A DNA stretch of 64,000 bases from positions 19,339,412 to 19,403,411 of the forward strand of contig NC_135772.1 in assembly GCF_028453695.1 (NCBI RefSeq). Reading direction: 5' to 3'. The first letter of the stretch is position 1. The number at the start of each line of letters is the position of its first letter. The translations under genes were made by a program, and so were the position numbers. The stretch comes from Augochlora pura (taxonomy: Eukaryota > Arthropoda > Insecta > Hymenoptera > Halictidae). This document shows, piece after piece, positions 35,699-49,000 of the stretch. The notes beneath the pieces are model-generated. The model searched no databases. It saw only the letters and a list, made by a program, of their open reading frames with translations, and was not told the origin of the DNA.

Positions 35699-37976
35699 AA
35701 TCCAACGTCGTGTTTATAGCGTTTACAATTTTGTCAATATCAGTGATTAACTTTTGTATGTAATACCTATATTTATATGCACGTTAAATAATTACTTTTT
35801 CATACATTGACAACGAGTGTAATTCCGTTCGCTACGAAGTCAACGCGACGAATGCACGAACGAAAAGTAAGTCGCGTTCGTCTTCGTCGCGGTTCTCATT
35901 TTTCGTTGTATTTTTGTAATCGTCCGACCAGCTGAGTATCGAGGGTGTAGGGTAGATTGACTTTTGTCAAAGTTATTGAAATATGCAGTCTAATGGTTAC
36001 TCAACACGTTGACTGTCACGACGAGCCCACTCTTTGATCGAACTTAATTTATTGTAAAATATTCGATATTTAATTTAACAAAAATTCGCAGTATGCAAGA
36101 GGGCTGCATTGACCGCAGTTTCTCGTTTTTTTTTTTTTTTAAATAACATTAATGTTGCAGATTCTCTGCAGTTCCGATCGGTCAGTCAACGTGCGAACAC
36201 TGTCTCGTTTATTCTTATTTTGCAACGAACAACGAACGTTTAGAAGCACGCGCCGCATGATTTTATCGCTAGAACAGAATCGCAGGTGTGGTCAACTGGA
36301 GCAAATAAATCAGGTACGTCGCTATAATACCTTCTACTAATTATCATAGTATTAATATTTATTCTATCATTTATTGTAGTTCAATAGTTATAATTATTAA
36401 AGAATTACTGTCATTTGGTAAACGATGAGTAGAGTGGAATCATGCTCGAATACTTCGATAGTGCAATGCGTAAATCGATATTCTGGTTGCGAGCAGGCCG
36501 GGTTGCGGTCCCTAAAAAAATGTCAAATGTTTGACGCAACGAGATAATTAATTCAAGTAGCCGAGTATGCCATTTTCCGGGGGATGAACGGAGAGTGCAT
36601 TCTCCTCGTACCGGGATTTCTGGGACGAGGACGTGATCGACCTCGAAATCTCTCGAGGTAACGGGGTGATCTTGCGCGTCATCGGCGAGTGCGGACAATT
36701 CGATCTCTCATCGATTCACGCCTTTTCTTTTTTCCCCAAAATCTTCTTACCACCACCCCCCGTTCGATTATTCCTCGCCTCCCCTTTATCACGTTGCTAC
36801 ACCATTGATTTTAGAAACTCTAAAACAACGAGGATTTCCATCGGTTCTATTAATTTTATTCAGTAGCAATTTTGTTATAATTATAACGTTATTAATATTA
36901 GAATACCGTTAATATTTTCAATCGAAGAGAATCTTTTGGGTTAATAATTTGAGATTCCGTGCTAATGATTTATATTAGTCAAGGTGGAAGAGAATAGGTT
37001 GTGGAAGTCAATCTTTGCGATTATATAATTTAGATTGCAGTCATTCTTTCCTGTTAACAATTTCAATACAAATAATTCTTTCGTATTAACAATTTAAATA
37101 AATCAGAGCTACTGTACCAACCTTCTCAGTATTAAAGAAACTAATCGCAAACGATTTAATAAAATTGTTACCAAAAATCCATCAACCTTCCAAAGCCCCT
37201 AAAACCCAATTTATCCAAACAGAAACATAAAAAATCGTATCGCAAAAATTCCACAAAGCTACACTTCCATTTTCTTCGATTCTCATTGAATTTTCTTCGT
37301 CGAACAAATTCCCAATAAAATTCGAACGCAGTCCTCCCTTCCAAAGTAAAAATACCAATCAATTAAATCCGTTTAAAATATAAAATCCCCCCTAACCAAT
37401 TACACTAAAAACAGTAATTAAGAACCGATGCTTTAAACGCGGCGACGCGATCTCGCCGCGGTAAAATTCGCAGCGGAATCTAATCGAGGGATCGGTCAAA
37501 GGGAAGCTAAGCAGGTGAGAGAAGGGCGCGGGGAGGGAGGGGATGGGTTGCGGCAAACGATAGGATCGTGTGACGAAAAACGGGTGGTCGCCTGTTTTCG
37601 AGTCCCAGTCGAGCCAGGGGTGTGTGTGCGGCGGATCCATCCAGCGGGGAGCAGCTACGTCGGCAGTTGCACGACAATTGGCAATCGGTCGAAAATAATA
37701 GGCACGCGGCGGCGGCGACGGCGGCGGTTGCGCCCTCCCGGCGGGGCAAAACGGGCTTTTGGCTCGGGCCGGCTGCAAAACGGGGGATGAAAACGGCGTG
37801 AGGTCAGAAGAAAGAGGAACGGGCGTGCTTATCGTGCATCGTCTCCAGCTACCTCGAAACCGCTTTCTACACGGCGGGGCTGAGGCGGTGTTGAGCCGTG
37901 TCCCTCCAACCGGGCCGTACTTCTCGACGTGCCTTCGGCCAAGAGTATCCCCCTCAGCTGACGTTCGCAAAAACAC

Positions 37977-37983
<7 letters not shown>

Positions 37984-38029
<46 letters not shown>
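37984..38029. repeat. (GAC)n triplet repeat
   Basis: About 15 uninterrupted GAC/CGA units in a CpG-rich non-coding stretch. Its translations (poly-Asp or poly-Arg) produce spurious ORFs. Confidence 0.95.
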
Positions 38030-41000
38030 TGTGTCATCGGGCACGGCCCAGGCCTCGTCCACAGGATCTAGACGTTTTTCCTAATTTCGTTTGGCCCCGT
38101 GCATCGCCTGCCGTTCTCTTTAACGCGTGACTTCGGGGGTTGCACCCTTCCGTCCACTTCTTCATTGCGGTCTTCTTTGTCGGATTCCTGCGCGTGGAAT
38201 CCGCAGCGTCTATTTTTTATTTATACATTAATATCAAGCTGTTCGTGCTATTAGCTTAGTGACAAGCTGCTCGGTTTTGTTGTTATTTAAAATTTTATTC
38301 AACACCGGCGAGTTAGAGAATTATTCTAATAAATAGGATTTAATTTATTTAATTTTTTTAATTGTTGGAAATCCTATTTGTAGCACCAGTAAATATAAAA
38401 TGAAAATATTAATAAATTCACAAATGACAACAGAATAGCTAATTTTCCAAGCACTGTAAATAAAAAAATATCGAACTTAAAAGATCGCAAAAATTGAAGC
38501 ACAGAAATAGCGAGATTCCAAAAAATTCAGAGCAGTAATCTCGTTTCAAATGAAATCGATAAAACGAAATAGACGATTCCTTAAGCACTGTAAATAGTGG
38601 AAAGGAAAGTATAGCCGTGTTTCCAGATGCAGCGGATAAAAAGCAGAAGCACGGTAAATAGAAGAACGTTCGCGGATTCCCCGCCGAAGAGAAGTTGTTA
38701 ACGAGCGGAACGAGCCCACCGCGAGATTGATCGGTGCCGCGGGTATTTTTAGTGAGCCAGCCCGGCAATTAAAAAATCTGTTTTGCCTTATAAATAGACT
38801 TCGCCGTGTGTGCTTAACGGGTGAAGCGGTCGCGGCCGCGCTCGGTCGTGTTGCTAGTTCTCCCTACCGTATTGATCTCTTATGCAATTCATTCTGCTTT
38901 GAGGCCCGTGCCGATTTCGTTCTTCTAATTATGTGCCACTTGAGCACCCGGGCCGCCGCGATGCAATTAATAGATGAAGAGTGCTTTCCGCGCGGGCTTC
39001 TTAAGTCGCCGGTTAACATCGGCCGGGCCGAAATGAAATCCGTCACGTCCTCCGTAAATACGTTCTCACCTCGATGCTCGGCCCCCTTCATTAATTTCGA
39101 CGACGTCACCGACGAATTCTACGATTTTCAGGGCACGAGCCGCGATCGAACGGTGACGAGAGATCCGTCGACGAAGGAAATTTTACCAAGATTCCGTCGT
39201 CCCTTCACCGCGACTTCGTCGTCGTTTTACCATCTTTCGTCGTCGTTTTATCACCCTTCGTGAAAGCGTTGCGATTCGCGCCTAAATAGAATTTTTTATT
39301 CGGGATGCTCCGTTCGGCGGCAGCGCGGCTTCCAGGACGCTGCGACGCGAAATTCGAGACGACGGACCGTCGCAGTGACGTCACGGGAGTCTTTGACGTA
39401 AATGCTTCGTTGCTGGTAGATCGAAGAGAAGCTGACAACAACTCCGGTCCACTTGAGACGAGTTCGATTTCTTAAACGTCACCCCTCCGCGCCCTTTCTT
39501 TACCGCGCGTCAAATATAGATCTTCGAATTCGATAATACGATGATCTGGCACCGATAATCTCTTTTTGTTATCCGCGGGGACCTTAACCTAGTGCGCGCG
39601 AAGAATCTGACGGTGCACCTGGACCGTTCCTGTGGAAATAGGGGATTGGTGACGACCGATGTCCGAAGACAATTTAACCATTCTGTGTCGATTTATTTCG
39701 AACATAAATTCTGTGCGTTTTATCGATTATACTATCTGCAGTTTCTATTGCCAAGTTGTCCTAGAATTATTTTAAAATATGCGAGATTTAGGAATAATGT
39801 TTTGTAAGCATTTTTTGACCTAAATCGTGGAAGAAGAATTTTTGTTCTAAAATGTAAAATTGCCATTTCTTTATGACAAGTATACACGTTATTCGCAGTT
39901 AAAAAGGTTAAACGAAGTTTCAACAATTTTTTCGGACTACTTCACTGTTAAAAAAACATTGCGAAAATTGTAAAATAAATCGAATGAATCCTTATATTTT
40001 AGGCCGAAGTCAAGCTTCATTTATCTGTAAATTCTTCTGCTTCCGAAAGCAGACTTTATCACTGTGCCCAAAAAGGTCCAGCCAACCCAATATAAAAATA
40101 TGGAAAAATTCAATCACGCCGCAGAAATTGTAACAGCGTTTCCAGAGTCCCGAAGACGGTTTACCGCGGATGGTGATCTCTCGCCGCAATGTCCGGCGAT
40201 TCTTCGAAGCCGGTTGTTCCCGGTGGCGAAGACAAAGGGAAAAAAATTGTTGAAATCGCTTATCGGATGACCTGATATATTTCCATGCGTCCGATGACGT
40301 CGTTTTTTTTTTTCGTAGCACTGACGTCGATACTGCGGGCTGGCTGCCATGCCGTTAGAAAGGAAAGAGCCGAGAAATGGATTGCTGAAGGAGCGGTTCG
40401 AGTGGTTCACGGCATTCTGCTATTCCCCAGTGGTGTTACAGGCCCAATGACCTGATTGTCGAGGTAAAAAGAAGCTGCTCTCGATGGTTCGTTACCACGA
40501 CCCCCCACCCGGCCCCCTATCTTCTACGAGGATGATGTCTGCGGTATTTCCAGAACCGAATACCGTTCCGCATGTCGCCGCTTCCTTCGACAATATGCAG
40601 TTTTCTGCTGGGCGGTGATCGATTCGACGCTGGTTTCGCGGAATCCGACGACAGTGGTAGCAGCCCTTTGGATCGTGGAGAAGTTAGGTTCTTGGAAGAA
40701 GGACGCTATGACAGCGATGACGAAAGACGAAAAGACTCTTTTCTTCGTAAGATTAGTATTAGACAATATTTATCCTTGGTATATTATTTATTTTATCCAT
40801 TGTGAAAGGTATCTAATATTTAAGAAATTATGTAATAATAATAATAATTTATTAAAATTATAGTTCGTATGGCGGCGTAGACATTGCTTCTTCGTCGATT
40901 TTATTAATGAATAATTTCAAAAACCAATTATTAAAAATCGATCTTCTCTTTAAAATTGAGCAAACTAAATCGCAATTTTTTGTGCAGAATCTCTCTTAAC

Positions 41001-41731
41001 AAAAATATTTTATATCCGCACTGAAAAGAAAACTGGAGGCTGCGATCCGCAGCATCTTTCTCAGGTGCCAGCAGAGAAGAAGATTCTTTTCAAAATTGCG
41101 AATTACTTTTAATTAATATTGTAGTTGCCGGTCGCTGGGAACGTCTATCATTGGTGCACTTTCTCCGCGGGCAGTGTCTAAATGTTTCTACAATTATAAT
41201 TCCGATGGTTTGTCCTCCGATGGAGTCGTCGCGTCACCGTATCAAGCACTCGACAATTAGAAAGGCATTGTGGAAACGTGCTTTTCAAAGAGAACCCGGT
41301 CGATACCACGGACTTAGAATCAGCGAAGGGAAAAGGAATTCGCGTTCTTATCATTCCCAAGGTAATGCCACGAGGTCAAGGTAAAAGTAAATACATTCAC
41401 CCTGGGGCCGTATTACCGGGGTAGCATCTCGCGCCGGCGTTAATGCGCCGCCGAAACACGATTTCAAGGATTTTTAAAGAAAAACTACCCTTCGCCATCC
41501 TCGTCGGGCTTCGTCGACCAATCGTGGCCGATCAAATTAATATGTTAACTAATTTCTTTTTAGTTAATTGTAAGATGACCACTGAACTGATGATTTTAGG
41601 TATTTCTGAGAAAAAATGGTGGTTAATAATTTTTTCTGCAATGTTCCTCAATGATTTAAAGAAAAATTCTATATTTTTCCAAAATTTCAGGATTTATTTT
41701 ACTGGACAAAGCAACTAATTTTTGTTGGGGT

Positions 41732-41794
41732 AAATAAATGATATGTTATGTCAAATAAATTATATGTTATATCAAATAAATGATATGTTATACT
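41732..41794. repeat. Tandem repeat, 21-base unit, 3 copies
   Basis: Units at 41732-41752, 41753-41773 and 41774-41794 of the type AAATAAATGATATGTTATGT plus C, with few differences. Confidence 0.9.
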
Positions 41795-42904
41795 GTCAAC
41801 GGTAAGTATAAAACGAATCTACGCGGTGTCCTCGAATAAATTTTCTACGACGACGGTTCTACGTAGATCGTGAAGATGACTCGAGGGTGGTAATGTTATT
41901 AATTGTGCCCGTACTAATGAGAGCGTCCGCGGCCGGTTTCCTTCTCGCTCGTCACGTGGTAAAGAGGCAGTCGTCCCACCAAAAATCACTGACTTCAGTT
42001 ATCCTCGACCGCCTTTGTATATTAATGATATTTATCCGCGTCATCCCTTTAATGAGGCGAGTTATTGCGGTTAACGAAGATCGTCCAATTAAAAATGCGA
42101 AACAACGACGCGGTCAATGAAATTAGTCGATTTGCCGGAAACGAATTTTTACGAACTAATTTCGCTAATTTATTTTGCTACGACGCGTTTTATAATTGTC
42201 TTTTAAACCAAGAACGTCCCTGTGGAACTGCCGGCGATCCCGTGACATTTTTCAATTATCTGTATGTATGTAAATAAATACGAAAATAATAAATAATATT
42301 TTAATCGTCCAAATTTGATTTTAAGTCGCCTGCAACCCCTTCGTCGCTTACGTCGAAAAATGAAAAGGGGGTGGTTCTAGACTTAGTCAAGAACTTGCGT
42401 TTAGTAATCGTCTCATTAATAATTAAATAATATACATTTCAAGGTAAATCTCACCGTGGCCAACAGTGTTAATTACCCTTTTGTGCATCCAAATGCTGGA
42501 GGCAGAAATGAAGCACAGTTTCTCGTTCATTAGTTTTATTGTTACGAAGAGGAGGATGCCAAAACAGGCCGCAGTAATTAACTCTTGTTACATCCTCGTC
42601 GTGCCCACTGGCTCATAGTTTACCCTTTTCATCGTTGCTGGCTGACACCGTCATTGTTGCACAGTGTCAGAAAGCACCCTCTTGTCGCACAGTGTCCCTC
42701 GTGGCCACACTTTCCTCCCGTTTTGCGGTACGTGTCCCGCACACACGCGATTTGGCCAAGCGGGCTGCACTGGTGTTGCTGCATGTACAGGGTGACAGGA
42801 TGAACAATTTTACAGGTGCAAGCGATAAAAATGCAGCAACAAAATTGAGGAAATTAAATGGAGCTTTACATCGTATGATTTTAATTAATTAATGGTGCCG
42901 TTGT

Positions 42905-43160
42905 TAAATTTTTCAGGAAAGAAGATGAAGCATATAATAGAGAAGAGAGTAGAATATAGTATGAAGCAGAGTAGAAAATAGAATATAGTATAGTGGAGAC
43001 CAGAGTACATAACAGAACAGAGTATAATAAACTAAATTAAGTAATTAAAATAAATGATAGTAAACTAAAGAGTGAAATATAGAATACACTATACTATAAA
43101 GTAGAAAATAGAATATATTACACTATAGAACAGAGTGCACAATAGAACAAGCCGTAGAAT
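42905..43160. repeat. Degenerate AGAGTAGAATATAGTAT-type repeats
   Basis: Many imperfect copies of a purine/AT-rich word such as AGAGTAGAATATAGTAT across about 250 bases, with irregular spacing. Confidence 0.5.
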
Positions 43161-45284
43161 AAAGCATGCGGTTTTTATTAAACTAAAAAACAAAAACGAA
43201 TCAGTGAACCACTGGAGATTATTCTCGGTTCCGTCGGAACCGTTCGCGCCACCCCTTAAAGCCGTTCCCACCGTGCACCTGGACCACCCTGTATAACATC
43301 TCGAAGAGCGGCCACTTCAGGATGCACGAGCACCGCGTGAACACGTAGCATTCTATTCGCGGCACAATTTTCGAGGATCGATATATCGAGCGGCGTGTCC
43401 CGTCGGTCGACAACGATGTCTTCAAATAGCACGGTAGTTAACGGTCTCTGAGAGTCACCCTCGAGAAGGGTGGCGCGAGAGCGAGAGGGCGAGAGACACT
43501 GCGGGGATTCTTTCTTTTCACCACCTCGCGGTTCCTTTCGTTTCGTTTCTTCTTCCTCTTCCCGTTCTTACCCGGCACCGTGGTCACGTTTTCTCCATTC
43601 TTCGAAGCCTCCTGCCGGCACCGCTCCGACCGCCGCCACGCCATAATCTATCCCGCCCTTAAAGCGGGCGCGCCACCATTCCAATGCGACCGTGATTGCA
43701 TGGGCCCCTGGCGTCGAGGGTTCTAAGTAGCTAAACGATCGCTGAAACGATCGCTAAATACTTCGTCTAGTATCGATGATGGTTTGAGGACGGGCAAATT
43801 GCCTGTCATCGAGCCGTCGCCCGAATCATCCCCTATACGGTGTCTTAATATTTTCGGGATTTCGTGCTACAAGCAGTGGCAAATAAAATTATTTATATTA
43901 TATTATTTGGTAAATTGCTATCAGCGAATTGCGACTGTAATTGCTCCCTGTACGGTACCCTTTATTTTCTAGGTTATTTTTTATTTGATTTTTCACTCTT
44001 GTAAATTAAAAAGATTGACTTCTTTGCATAATTGCTACAATAATTATTTGATGAATTCTAGAACCATAAAATTGTCGTTTTATTATTATTATGCGAACAA
44101 GTCAGATTTTTATAATAACTGTACTTTCATCCCCATTTCAACCCCTGAATTATTCCAATTAATCTACTAAAAAATCTGCCACGATCTCTTAATCAAAATG
44201 AACTGCGAGATGAACCGCGATTACACTGTTTTACGAAATGCTTCGAATAAATCGCCGGCCACGTTTTCGCACGGATCCCTTCGTAATAGATGCAAATAAA
44301 TTCATCTCGGCGCGATGACACTTGGCCGTAAACCGTATCGGAGCGGTTCGTATAATTGCACAACTAACCTCGCGAGTTCCTCACGTATGCTCTATCCGGT
44401 CTCTTCCTTTTGTTCTTTCGCTAATGATAATAGGAACCACGGGAGGATTAGTCTTCGCCGCTTAAAGATTTCAGTCGCGGTGATCAAAGGGTTCCGGTGC
44501 GCTACCACCGAACGTTCCTCTTCTCTGACAGTCTCCGGGGACCCTTGGCGTTGCAACGAGCACCGTACGTGTTCGTTGCAACGCGCATTCGACGATGAAA
44601 TTAATTCGACTGCCGTACTGATGCTATCCTTTTACTCTTGGGAAAATTAGCCCACTCGCGGCCAGCGTTAAAAAACGACTGCAGATGTTATGCGTTCTAT
44701 TTTAATGGACTTCTGCACGCGTAGGTCGAAATTAATTAATCGTGCAAGGTTATGCGTTGCATACAACATTGGTATAGTTCTTTCGACGAATTGTAGTTAA
44801 AGTGGATCAACGATTAAAGTGGATCTTTTTGTAAAATAAATAATTCTTTAGCGAAGTATGAGAAGTATGTGTCCTTTCTCTCAAACCTTCGAATAATTTT
44901 AATTTTAATTCTTGACGATACAAATAATTGTCCCGCAAATATTTGTCCAAATATTTTAATCAGCTTACTAAAAATTCAAAAACAAATCGCTTCAAAGAAC
45001 ATTAGAAAAATCCTGTAACAAAATGCATCCGCGACATCGTCTCCTAAAAGACCGCAGACTCCGCGAGATCATGTCGCACTAATTGTATCAACAATCTCCC
45101 AAAAATCATCAGCCACGTGAACATCGACCACCGAACCCCGAAGAAGCGGTCCACGCGTAGGTCAGCCAACCCATCGCCGCCGCAGCGTTATTCTTCCCCG
45201 GTTAGCCTTGATCGGTGCAATTAGCGCGTGAGCCCGAAGTGGACGGATTACAGCAGAACAGCATCCGCGGACGATGAAGAGACC

Positions 45285-45314
45285 CGACGACGACGACGAC
45301 GACGACGACGACGC
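45285..45314. repeat. (CGA)n triplet repeat
   Basis: About 10 CGA units upstream of the chloride channel gene. Confidence 0.95.
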
Positions 45315-45430
45315 CACGGACATGCCGCATTGGGGGAGAGGGTTTGAGAGTTTGTCGGTGGTCGTGGCGGGCACCGTGACGGTACGAGAGCCCCAGAGGG
45401 ATTACCACCACTTCTTCCCGTCTCTGACAA

Positions 45431-45456
45431 CGTCGTCGTCGTCGTCGTCGACGACG
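45431..45456. repeat. (CGT)n triplet repeat, inverse of the neighbouring (CGA)n
   Basis: About seven CGT units followed by ACGACG. The tract is the reverse complement type of the 45285 repeat, 117 bases away. Confidence 0.9.
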
Positions 45457-46097
45457 CCGGTCCTCCGCGATACTCTCGACCCTTTCCCAACCCGTGTGTC
45501 TTCGTGTACGTCACGAGCGTGAGTTACCCCTTCTATACCCCATTCTTCTTCCCTCTGTATCGAGTTAAGAGGCCGTAGCGCGCGGGAACAAGAGGGACGG
45601 AGGGTGGGGAGGGGAAACGTGGCACGAAGGGGGGGCGCAGGGTGTATCGATGCTGGACCACCACCTCTATCGCCACCACCACCGCCTACCAACTTTGCCA
45701 CCACCTCCGCCTCTCTCTCTCTGCCTCTCTACAACGGCGACGATGAGGATTCTGCAGCTTCGGCAAAGTCGTTTGAAGAAGTCAGTCGACGGTCGCACGT
45801 CCTCGCGATTCGGGAATAACGATCACCGAGGACCGAAAGGTGGAGGAGGCGACAGAGCAAGAGACAGAGAAAGACGGAGCAAGGAGACAGAGAGAAGGAG
45901 AGAAAGGGTTCGAGAGAGGAACACGGGTCCAGGGGACGTGTCAGGAACGCCCGGCTTCGAGGAACGCGAATCCGCGGAATTCCTCTTCCCAAGTCTTTCT
46001 CGGGTTCCGCGATCTCTGCGCGGCGTTTGGTAGCACGGTTCCTCGATTCCTCGACTTCTGGTAGCGAGAAGATGCGCTGAGGACCGAGCCGCGAAGA

Positions 46098-49000
46098 ATG
46101 TCGATGGACGAGGCGCACGGGGGCGGCATGGTCTCCGCGATCCTGTCGTCGGCTGTGCTCCTTCTTCTGTTTATGGGACGCGCCGCGGACGCTCAGTAAG
46201 AATCCTCTAACCGTGAGAATCGCGATCGCCGCCTTTGTGGTCTCGCTTGGCCGACCGCGGCCATCTTAGGGCGACCCCCGGAGGACCTGGACTCATGCTC
46301 CTGTGCGGGGAACCTTGTTACCTTTATGACACGTGAAACGCTTAGTTTTACACGTGGGGAGCATTGCGTTTTGTAGTTTCGGGTGCGTAGGATTTCGAGA
46401 TGAGTTTTGGAGCGTGGAGATTAGGGGAGGAAGTTAGGGTATGTTATAGGGAGTTGGGGCTGGTCGCGGGGTTATTTTTATTTGATTCGTTGCGCTGAAG
46501 GTGCTCTTGATGTTGATTTTGTTGTTAATGTTGATCCGGGGGTGAATATTAGTATATTAATGTGCCAAGTATATTAATGTATTAATATAGTAATATATTA
46601 CGTATATTAATATATAATATACTAAGTGTATTTATTATACCAACATATTCAGTATACTGAAGTATACTGAAGTATACGTCTACATTAATCTCACATATCA
46701 CGTTCATTGCTCCATAATAACTTATCCAGGATCATCAAACACATGATACAATATCCATCAATATTTAATCAATCATTTTCCTCAAAAGCAACGATGTACT
46801 TGAATATTCAAAAATACTCAAGAAACGATATTAGACCAAGCACTTTCTTGCAAAAACAAGGAGCATCTGCTATAACTTTTTCCTTAAAATTAAATCATCA
46901 AAATGTCCAATTTCATTTGCCTTTTCAATTGAATGAAATCACATAGCCGAGAATAAAATGCAGAATAAAATAACATAGCCAAGAATAAAATGCAGAATAA
47001 AATAGCACAACCAAGAATAAAATACAGAATAAAATAACATGACCAAGAATAAAATACAGAATAAAATAACACAATCAAGTATAAAATACAGAATAAAATA
47101 ATATGACCAAAAACAGAAAGAAAAAATAACCAAGGATTTACCAAAGCCAACCAACAACTACCAAGCTTCTGCCAAGCCAGCAATTCCTTTAACAAACATA
47201 GTGAATTACATAGCCAATTAAACCCAGTGAAATTAGGTAGTTCCTGCATTGAAATCCTGTGTGATTGGGGATCCAAAATGGTGGCCGCGACGTCTGGTGA
47301 CCTAATCTCCGAAAGGATTATCTCAGTGACCGAAGTGCAGTGTGTTAACGGTGTGGCGTTTCTGCTTATGAAACGCATCGAGTTCGTCGCGTAAATTGCT
47401 ATTGTTTTCGCGTAAACCCCGCGTAGTCGCGGTTGCTTTCACAGAAAAAGAAACGAAGTCTGAACAAAGGAGCGGCAGATTTTTTTGTCAGAAGAACGAC
47501 GCTCCGGACATTTCAATAGTGACTGTCCGCATTATGTGATTCGCGGGTGGTGCAGTGATACCTTTCTTCTCACCCTCGACGCGGACGTGTTCCACGATTG
47601 AAGCGTTTATCGTCGTCGCGAGCTTCTTTGAGCATGATCTCGCGGAAACGAGCTTTTTCAAGCTATTAATTTTCATTTTTATTAATTCGTTGCTCGGTTA
47701 TAAACGACTGCTGCGAAATCTGAACAGTGAAATTCTGTGCTCGTCTACTTGGAACATTTTGTATGAAATAATTCAGAGTTGAATAAATGATTATAAATTT
47801 GTTTAAAAAATCATACTTTGCAATTTTTTAGTAGTTCTATAGTGTGCTATTAATTTTTGTTTCTTGATAGACGATCCAAGACGTTTGTGCAGACTGTAAA
47901 TAATAATTATAATTGCAAGCTTATTCGCAGCGAGAATTGCTTCTTTTTACATTAGAATTATTAACACTGATCAGACTTGTTAAATTTTATTTTATAACTA
48001 TTTCTGTAAGTCCAGTACTGTACAAAGATCCGCACAGTCTGTTAAACAAGCGTCTTCTTCTTTCGTTGTTTGGTACAATTGAATTACGATGCGGTTTATA
48101 CTTGAATTGTTGCGTTGCGAATGATCGAATGACAGAATCGATGACGTGCAATTTTAGGAGGAGCTTGGAGTTCTACGATCTCCTGCCGGAGGACCCGAAG
48201 CTCTACGACAAAATGCGGCCGCCGAAGAAAGATGGACAGGCAACCGTCGTCTATTTCCACGTCACCGTGATGGGCCTCGATTCTATTGACGAGACGTCCA
48301 TGGTACTGTGCAATCCTTATAGAAAAATGTCTATAAATTAATCAAAATTGCAGTAAAAATTAAATTCGAAATTATTTTAGTATTATTTAGTGTTTTATTT
48401 TTTTATTAGTAGTAGTATTGCTATAATTATTTTTATATTATTATCACATACGATATTACATCGCGACGATGTAATAATTAATTCAACGATTTTCATAAAT
48501 AAAAGCAATTGTACAATTATCGTGGCTCATTTTTCGTAGACGTACGCGGCCGATATATTTTTCGCTCAGACCTGGAAAGACAACAGATTACGGTTACCGG
48601 AGAACATGACGTCCGAATATAGGTACGTGATCCCATAAAATAAGCTTGCGAATCGTCCGCAGTATTTTTAATTCGATCCCGCTGAATCTGATTGGAGGAT
48701 TATTGTAACTTGCGACCAGATTGCTAGAAGTCGACTGGCTGAAGAACATGTGGCGGCCGGACTCGTTCTTCAAGAACGCGAAATCCGTCACGTTCCAGAC
48801 GATGACCATTCCTAATCACTACTTATGGCTGTACAAAGACAAGACTATTTTATACATGGTCAAGTAAGATATAATTTTACTTGGCACGAATTACCATACT
48901 CTCTAGAATAGTTATCAATCCATCGAACGATAGAACATCAAAAAAAGTCAACCCTTTGCATTAGGATTACTAAAAAATTTTTATAAACATCTGTTTTACG

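Larger units (their letters stand above)
28725..46097. other. Long non-coding, repeat-bearing region between BCAS3 and the chloride channel gene
   Basis: About 17 kb with no supported gene. ORFs up to 195 codons occur in CpG-rich parts (for example minus 37392-37979) but are Arg/Pro/Ser-rich, overlap each other on both strands and show no motif. The interval holds several tandem and triplet repeats listed separately, a tandem 20-base duplication at 31140-31179, and two TACAGGGTG-type motifs (42785-42793, 43285-43293). The 45.2-46.1 kb end is GC-rich with GA-rich tracts and probably contains the channel gene's promoter and leader. Confidence 0.5.

Noticed and set aside
37590..37625. tRNA-like TTCGAGTCCC
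   Set aside because: Only a T-loop-like word; no acceptor stem or A-box at the right distance.
37392..37979. 195-codon minus-strand ORF
   Set aside because: Arg/Pro/Ser-rich composition, overlapping frames on both strands in GC-rich DNA, no start context or family motif.
46890..47378. 162-codon minus-strand ORF with hydrophobic repeats
   Set aside because: It is the translation of the 32-base tandem repeat inside the channel intron.
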